Assembly: GCA_002382045.1 (NCBI GenBank)
Contig: DFZJ01000104.1
Span: forward strand, 1-26,337
Reading direction: 5' to 3'
Source of the DNA: Syntrophaceae bacterium UBA4059
Lineage (GTDB): Bacteria > Desulfobacterota > Syntrophia > Syntrophales > Smithellaceae
DNA length: 26,337 nucleotides
Position 1 is the first letter of the stretch. Each line of letters opens with the position of its first letter. A program made the translations under genes and the position numbers. Of the stretch, positions 23,889-26,337 are shown in pieces. The notes under the pieces were generated by a model. It was given only the letters and a program-made list of their open reading frames with translations. It ran no database searches and was not told the DNA's origin.

Positions 23889-24608
23889 TTGAAAGAAAAA
23901 ATATTGTTGTTAATCAGTTTGCAGGAGTGTGATTCCCAATTGGTCAAACTTTCCGCTAAAAAGGTTAAACTGCCGGAAAAAATTTCCAAGATGGAAGAAA
24001 AATTTCAGCTCTACAAGGAAAGTGTTGAGCAGAATAAAAGAAAGCATGATGAACTCAAGGCCCGGCGCGCCGAGTGTGAAGCCAAGATTAAAAAAATCAA
24101 TGACGGGATGGTCAAGACCAAGGAAAAGCTGCTGGAAGTTAAGAACAATAAGGAATATCAGGCCATGCTCAAGGAAATTGAAACGGCCGAGAAAACCCGG
24201 AGCGACGTTGAATCCCAGATTATCGTTCTCTTGGATGAAATGGATAAACTTTCCGGGCTTGTGAAAAAAGATGAAGAAACGCTAAAGCAGGCCGAAATTA
24301 ATCATCAAGCGGAAAAGAAAATAATCGAGGATGATCTGAGCGCCGTTGACGAGGATACGGTGACCTGGACAAAGAAGCGAGCCGATTTGCAAGCGTCGAT
24401 TCCCGCAGACCTCCTGCTCCAATACGAAAAAGTCAAAAAGCGCAATAATGGTGTGGGGGTGATTGCTGTATGGAAGGCCGTCTGCAGCGGTTGCCACATG
24501 AATATTCCACAACAGTTGTACAACGAGCTTCAGCGTTCCAATGAATTGCTCAGTTGCCCCAACTGCAACCGGATTATGTATTTTAATAATCAGGAAAAGT
24601 CAGCCTAG
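23889..24608 (+). CDS. Coiled-coil protein with C4 zinc ribbon
   Basis: About 239 residues, of the DUF164/C4-type zinc-ribbon family. The first two-thirds is a long charged coiled coil (about residues 10-170, including the family's NNKEYQAMLKEIE block). The C-terminus carries the zinc ribbon CSGCHMNIP ... LSCPNCNRIMYF with four cysteines. Some family members have been linked to translation or dormancy-related roles, but the function here is unknown. The start is taken as TTG 23889 (LKEKILLLISLQECD), because AAGGAG lies 7 bases upstream; the open frame extends about 23 codons further 5' but that part looks non-coding. rnhA follows after six bases. Confidence 0.85.
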   Translation: MKEKILLLISLQECDSQLVKLSAKKVKLPEKISKMEEKFQLYKESVEQNKRKHDELKARRAECEAKIKKINDGMVKTKEKLLEVKNNKEYQAMLKEIETAEKTRSDVESQIIVLLDEMDKLSGLVKKDEETLKQAEINHQAEKKIIEDDLSAVDEDTVTWTKKRADLQASIPADLLLQYEKVKKRNNGVGVIAVWKAVCSGCHMNIPQQLYNELQRSNELLSCPNCNRIMYFNNQEKSA

Positions 24609-24614
24609 CCCTTT

Positions 24615-25028
24615 ATGAAAAATAAAACGGTAAAGTTATTCAGCGACGGCGCCTGTCGCGGCAATCCGGGTCAGGGAGGAGCCGGCGCCGTGATCACCGA
24701 TGAAGCGGATAACATTCTTTGGGAAGGGAAGGCGTATTTAGGACACTGTACGAATAATATCGCCGAATACAAAGCCCTGATCCTGGGATTAAAAGGCGCG
24801 CTGGCGCAAGGATTTAATCAACTGGATGTTTATCTGGATTCGGAGCTTCTGGCCAACCAGATTAACGGTTCTTATAAAGTCAAAAATGAAAATCTGAAAG
24901 TATTAATGCAGGAGGTTCGCAGCCTGCTTGCTTCTTTTGAAGCCGTCAGGGTCAAGCATGTATTGCGCTGCCACAACGCGCAGGCTGACAAGCTGGCTAA
25001 TCTGGCCATTGACGAACATAAGGGGTAA
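24615..25028 (+). CDS. rnhA: Ribonuclease HI-family protein
   Basis: A 137-residue RNase H-fold nuclease, degrading RNA in RNA-DNA hybrids. The four catalytic acidic residues are visible in order: D11 (LFSDGACRGNPG), E near 50 (NNIAEYKALI), D near 75 (VYLDSELL) and D near 127 (NAQADKLANLAID). The form without the basic handle loop of E. coli RNase HI resembles the YpeP/RnhA-like subgroup, sometimes annotated reverse-transcriptase-like. It is probably co-transcribed with the zinc-ribbon gene and sits immediately upstream of the RNase P RNA gene. Confidence 0.92.
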   Translation: MKNKTVKLFSDGACRGNPGQGGAGAVITDEADNILWEGKAYLGHCTNNIAEYKALILGLKGALAQGFNQLDVYLDSELLANQINGSYKVKNENLKVLMQEVRSLLASFEAVRVKHVLRCHNAQADKLANLAIDEHKG

Positions 25029-25030
25029 GG

Positions 25031-25051
25031 GTTCACCGTTCACGGTTCACA
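25031..25051. repeat. Three tandem 7-bp units, GTTCACG type
   Basis: Units GTTCACC, GTTCACG and GTTCACA directly follow the rnhA stop. The core TTCAC(G) matches the four-unit array at 8867-8894. Function unknown. Confidence 0.55.
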
Positions 25052-25091
25052 AGTAACGGGTTTAAACACAACAACATACCGTTAAGTTTGC

Positions 25092-25120
25092 TTGAAAGAA
25101 AACCCAATCAATTGTAAGGT
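25092..25120 (+). promoter_or_regulatory. Possible rnpB promoter
   Basis: TTGAAA (25092-25097), 17-base spacer, TAAGGT (25115-25120), about 14 bases before the RNase P RNA 5' end. A weak -10 match. Confidence 0.35.
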
Positions 25121-25133
25121 AAGAACAAGGCCG

Positions 25134-25504
25134 GAGAAGATCAGATGATCGCCGGCAGATTTTATCTGCCGGAGGAAAGTCCGAGCTCCACAGGGCAGGA
25201 TGGTCGCTAACGGCGACTGGGGGCGACCCTAAGGAAAGTGCCACAGAAAATATACCGCCCAGGGCTTAGGCCGGGGGTAAGGGTGAAATGGCGAGGTAAG
25301 AGCTCACCGCTTTTCCGGCGACGGAAAAGGCATGGTAAACCCCATCCGGAGCAAGACCAAATAGGAGAACGTTTAAGGGCTGCCCGCCTGATGTTCTCGG
25401 GTAGTGTCGCTAGAGGCGGCAGGCAACTGCCGTCCCAGATGAATGATCATTGCTGTGTCCAGGGTAACCGAAACACGGAACAGAACTCGGCTTATGATCT
25501 TCTC
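25134..25504 (+). ncRNA. rnpB: RNase P RNA, bacterial class A
   Basis: The catalytic RNA of RNase P, which removes tRNA 5' leaders. Ends were set by the P1 helix: GAGAAGATCA (25134-25143) pairs with TGATCTTCTC (25495-25504), giving 371 bases. Conserved blocks are present: GGAGGAAAGTCCGAGCTCC near the 5' end, AAGGAAAGTGCCACAGAAA in the core, GAGCAAGACCAAATAGG, and CAGAACTCGGCTTATG before the 3' strand of P1. The protein partner gene rnpA is not in the window. Confidence 0.95.
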
Positions 25505-25527
25505 TTGTGCCTGTTTATTGATTGGGG

Positions 25528-25788
25528 TTATAAACCGATTCCCCTCTTTTGTGCCTCTTTGTACATCATCCATATGCAAAGGCCAATGGCGAGAAAGAAA
25601 GAGCCGAGCATGAATTTCGGTGTTGTTCCCAGAATTTCATCGACCAGGTAACCGACCCAAAGGAACAGAAATGAGGATGCCACCATGGCAAGCCCCCAGG
25701 CTGAAAGCATTAAAACGCCGCTCAGCCTGCTGAAACGCTGCTTGCCGTCTTCCTTCGGTACTTTTCTTCCGATCAGGTAACCCTTCAT
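25528..25788 (-). CDS. AtpZ/AtpI-like membrane protein
   Basis: An 86-residue protein with two hydrophobic segments (about residues 26-48, VLMLSAWGLAMVASSFLFLWVG, and 58-77) separated by the short LVDEILGTTP loop. The G-x-x-DEILGTTP..M..F pattern matches AtpZ-type small proteins usually encoded at the head of F0F1-ATPase operons, where they are thought to aid assembly or Mg2+ transport. No ATP synthase gene follows here; the next element is rnpB, convergent. The ATG at 25788 is preferred over an in-frame TTG three codons earlier. The ribosome site is weak. Confidence 0.7.
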   Translation of the reverse strand: MKGYLIGRKVPKEDGKQRFSRLSGVLMLSAWGLAMVASSFLFLWVGYLVDEILGTTPKFMLGSFFLAIGLCIWMMYKEAQKRGIGL

Positions 25789-25872
25789 GGCGCTCAATCG
25801 ATATCAAAATGTTGAAGATGAAAAAGCGTTGGACAAGTTTCGATGCTCCGCCGGCTATTGCACAGGCTGCCC

Positions 25873-26073
25873 TTACTCGACTTGCATAAGACTGATCATT
25901 TTTTTGATCAAGTCTAACCCCGGCTCTGTAAAGATTGACACCAACATGAAGAGAAGGATGAAAGCGATGATTAATTCAGCGGTGCGTACTTTCCGGTATT
26001 TTCTTTTTACGAAGAGCAGAATCATGCCGCCAACAATCAATGCAAGCAAATGCACAATGGGAAAAAGTTTCAT
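25873..26073 (-). CDS. Small two-helix membrane protein, unknown
   Basis: A 66-residue protein that I do not recognise. Two membrane segments are evident (about residues 5-22, PIVHLLALIVGGMILLFV, and 33-50, ELIIAFILLFMLVSIFTE), with a basic loop between them (KRKYRKVR) that should face the cytoplasm. GGAGAG lies 6 bases before the ATG and a good promoter sits upstream (26117-26144). It precedes the AtpZ-like gene by 84 bases on the same strand, probably in the same transcript. Confidence 0.65.
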   Translation of the reverse strand: MKLFPIVHLLALIVGGMILLFVKRKYRKVRTAELIIAFILLFMLVSIFTEPGLDLIKKMISLMQVE

Positions 26074-26086
26074 CAGACTCTCCTTT

Positions 26087-26110
26087 ATAAAATAAGAGAT
26101 AAAATAAGAG
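26087..26110. repeat. Perfect 12-bp tandem duplication in a 5' leader
   Basis: ATAAAATAAGAG occurs twice in immediate succession (26087-26098, 26099-26110), between the promoter and the ribosome site of the small membrane protein gene. Probably replication slippage; it may affect leader length and translation. Confidence 0.7.
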
Positions 26111-26116
26111 ATTACA

Positions 26117-26144
26117 ATATTAAGAAAAAACGGAATGTTGTCAA
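26117..26144 (-). promoter_or_regulatory. Promoter of the small membrane protein/AtpZ-like pair
   Basis: On the minus strand, TTGACA (26139-26144), a 16-base spacer and TAATAT (26117-26122), about 45 bases before the start codon at 26073. Close to consensus. Confidence 0.6.
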
Positions 26145-26175
26145 GGCAAATAAAAACAGGCGAATTGCTTCTGTT

Positions 26176-26306
26176 GGCGGCGGAAAAAATTAGACCAAAA
26201 ATAGCGGTGGTGGTTTTAGGTCTGAGCCAAGGCAGTTACCCACAGCCAACCCGAAGCGGCCCTTCGGCGGAGCATGGCTTCGGGATGGCTGTGGGTAACC
26301 GCCGCC
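26176..26306. repeat. Large nested inverted repeat
   Basis: Core: TTACCCACAGCCA (26236-26248) pairs perfectly with TGGCTGTGGGTAA (26286-26298); after one mismatch, CCCGAAGC (26250-26257) pairs with GCTTCGGG (26277-26284). The 19-base loop is GC-rich. A further outer pair is GGCGGCGG (26176-26183) with CCGCCGCC (26299-26306). No open frame overlaps it, and a T-run lies at 26325-26331 near the window edge. It could be a terminator for a gene beyond the window, a repetitive intergenic element or a structured RNA. Confidence 0.65.
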
Positions 26307-26337
26307 GGGTGTTGGACGGCGGGGATTTTTTCTTAAA

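Overview
The window looks like a chromosomal segment of a mesophilic, probably anaerobic Desulfobacterota ('deltaproteobacterium'), perhaps Syntrophus/Smithella-like. This rests on gene content and style only: a probable selenoprotein in a small redox operon, a phenylacetate-CoA-ligase gene behind a Liv-type ABC transporter, a long-form HisG, a yqeY-dnaG-rpoD block and moderate GC. No 16S rRNA gene or taxonomic marker search supports it.

Layout. (1) 1-1720: two paralogous HigB/HigA toxin-antitoxin modules, transcribed divergently. Each promoter carries the same inverted repeat between its -35 and -10 boxes, and each toxin gene seems to start at the transcription start site. (2) 1813-5063: an operon-like run encoding a radical SAM protein, an ArsC/Spx-family protein with an in-frame TGA at the first position of its CxxC motif and a SECIS-like hairpin just after it (predicted selenoprotein), a peroxiredoxin-like CxxC protein, a metallo-beta-lactamase-fold hydrolase and a YkgJ-type cysteine-cluster protein. 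A 5'-truncated gene remnant follows on the other strand. (3) 5672-8770: exported nitroreductase-like protein, YqhD-type alcohol dehydrogenase, short-chain dehydrogenase and a VOC/glyoxalase-fold protein, ended by a hairpin terminator that also serves the convergent operon. (4) 8902-14887, minus strand: livK-livH-livM-livG-livF-paaK, suggesting uptake and CoA activation of an aromatic or branched acid. (5) 15169-15465: small membrane/coiled-coil protein. (6) 15662-19044: scattered histidine genes hisI-hisG-hisB, an exported unknown protein, then hisA. (7) 19037-23593: HIT protein, yqeY, dnaG, rpoD and a CAT-anticodon tRNA. (8) 23889-25504: zinc-ribbon coiled-coil protein, ribonuclease HI and RNase P RNA. 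(9) 25528-26337, minus strand: AtpZ-like protein and a two-helix membrane protein, with a large inverted repeat at the window end.

The points most worth a second look are the predicted selenoprotein (2867-3217), which a standard gene caller would truncate or miss, and the rpoD gene: its product keeps sigma regions 1.2-4.1, but the DNA-binding region 4.2 is replaced by an unrelated acidic-then-basic tail of similar length. Consensus -35 boxes elsewhere in the window imply the cell still has a sigma factor able to read them, so this is either a variant/paralogue or an assembly or sequence problem.
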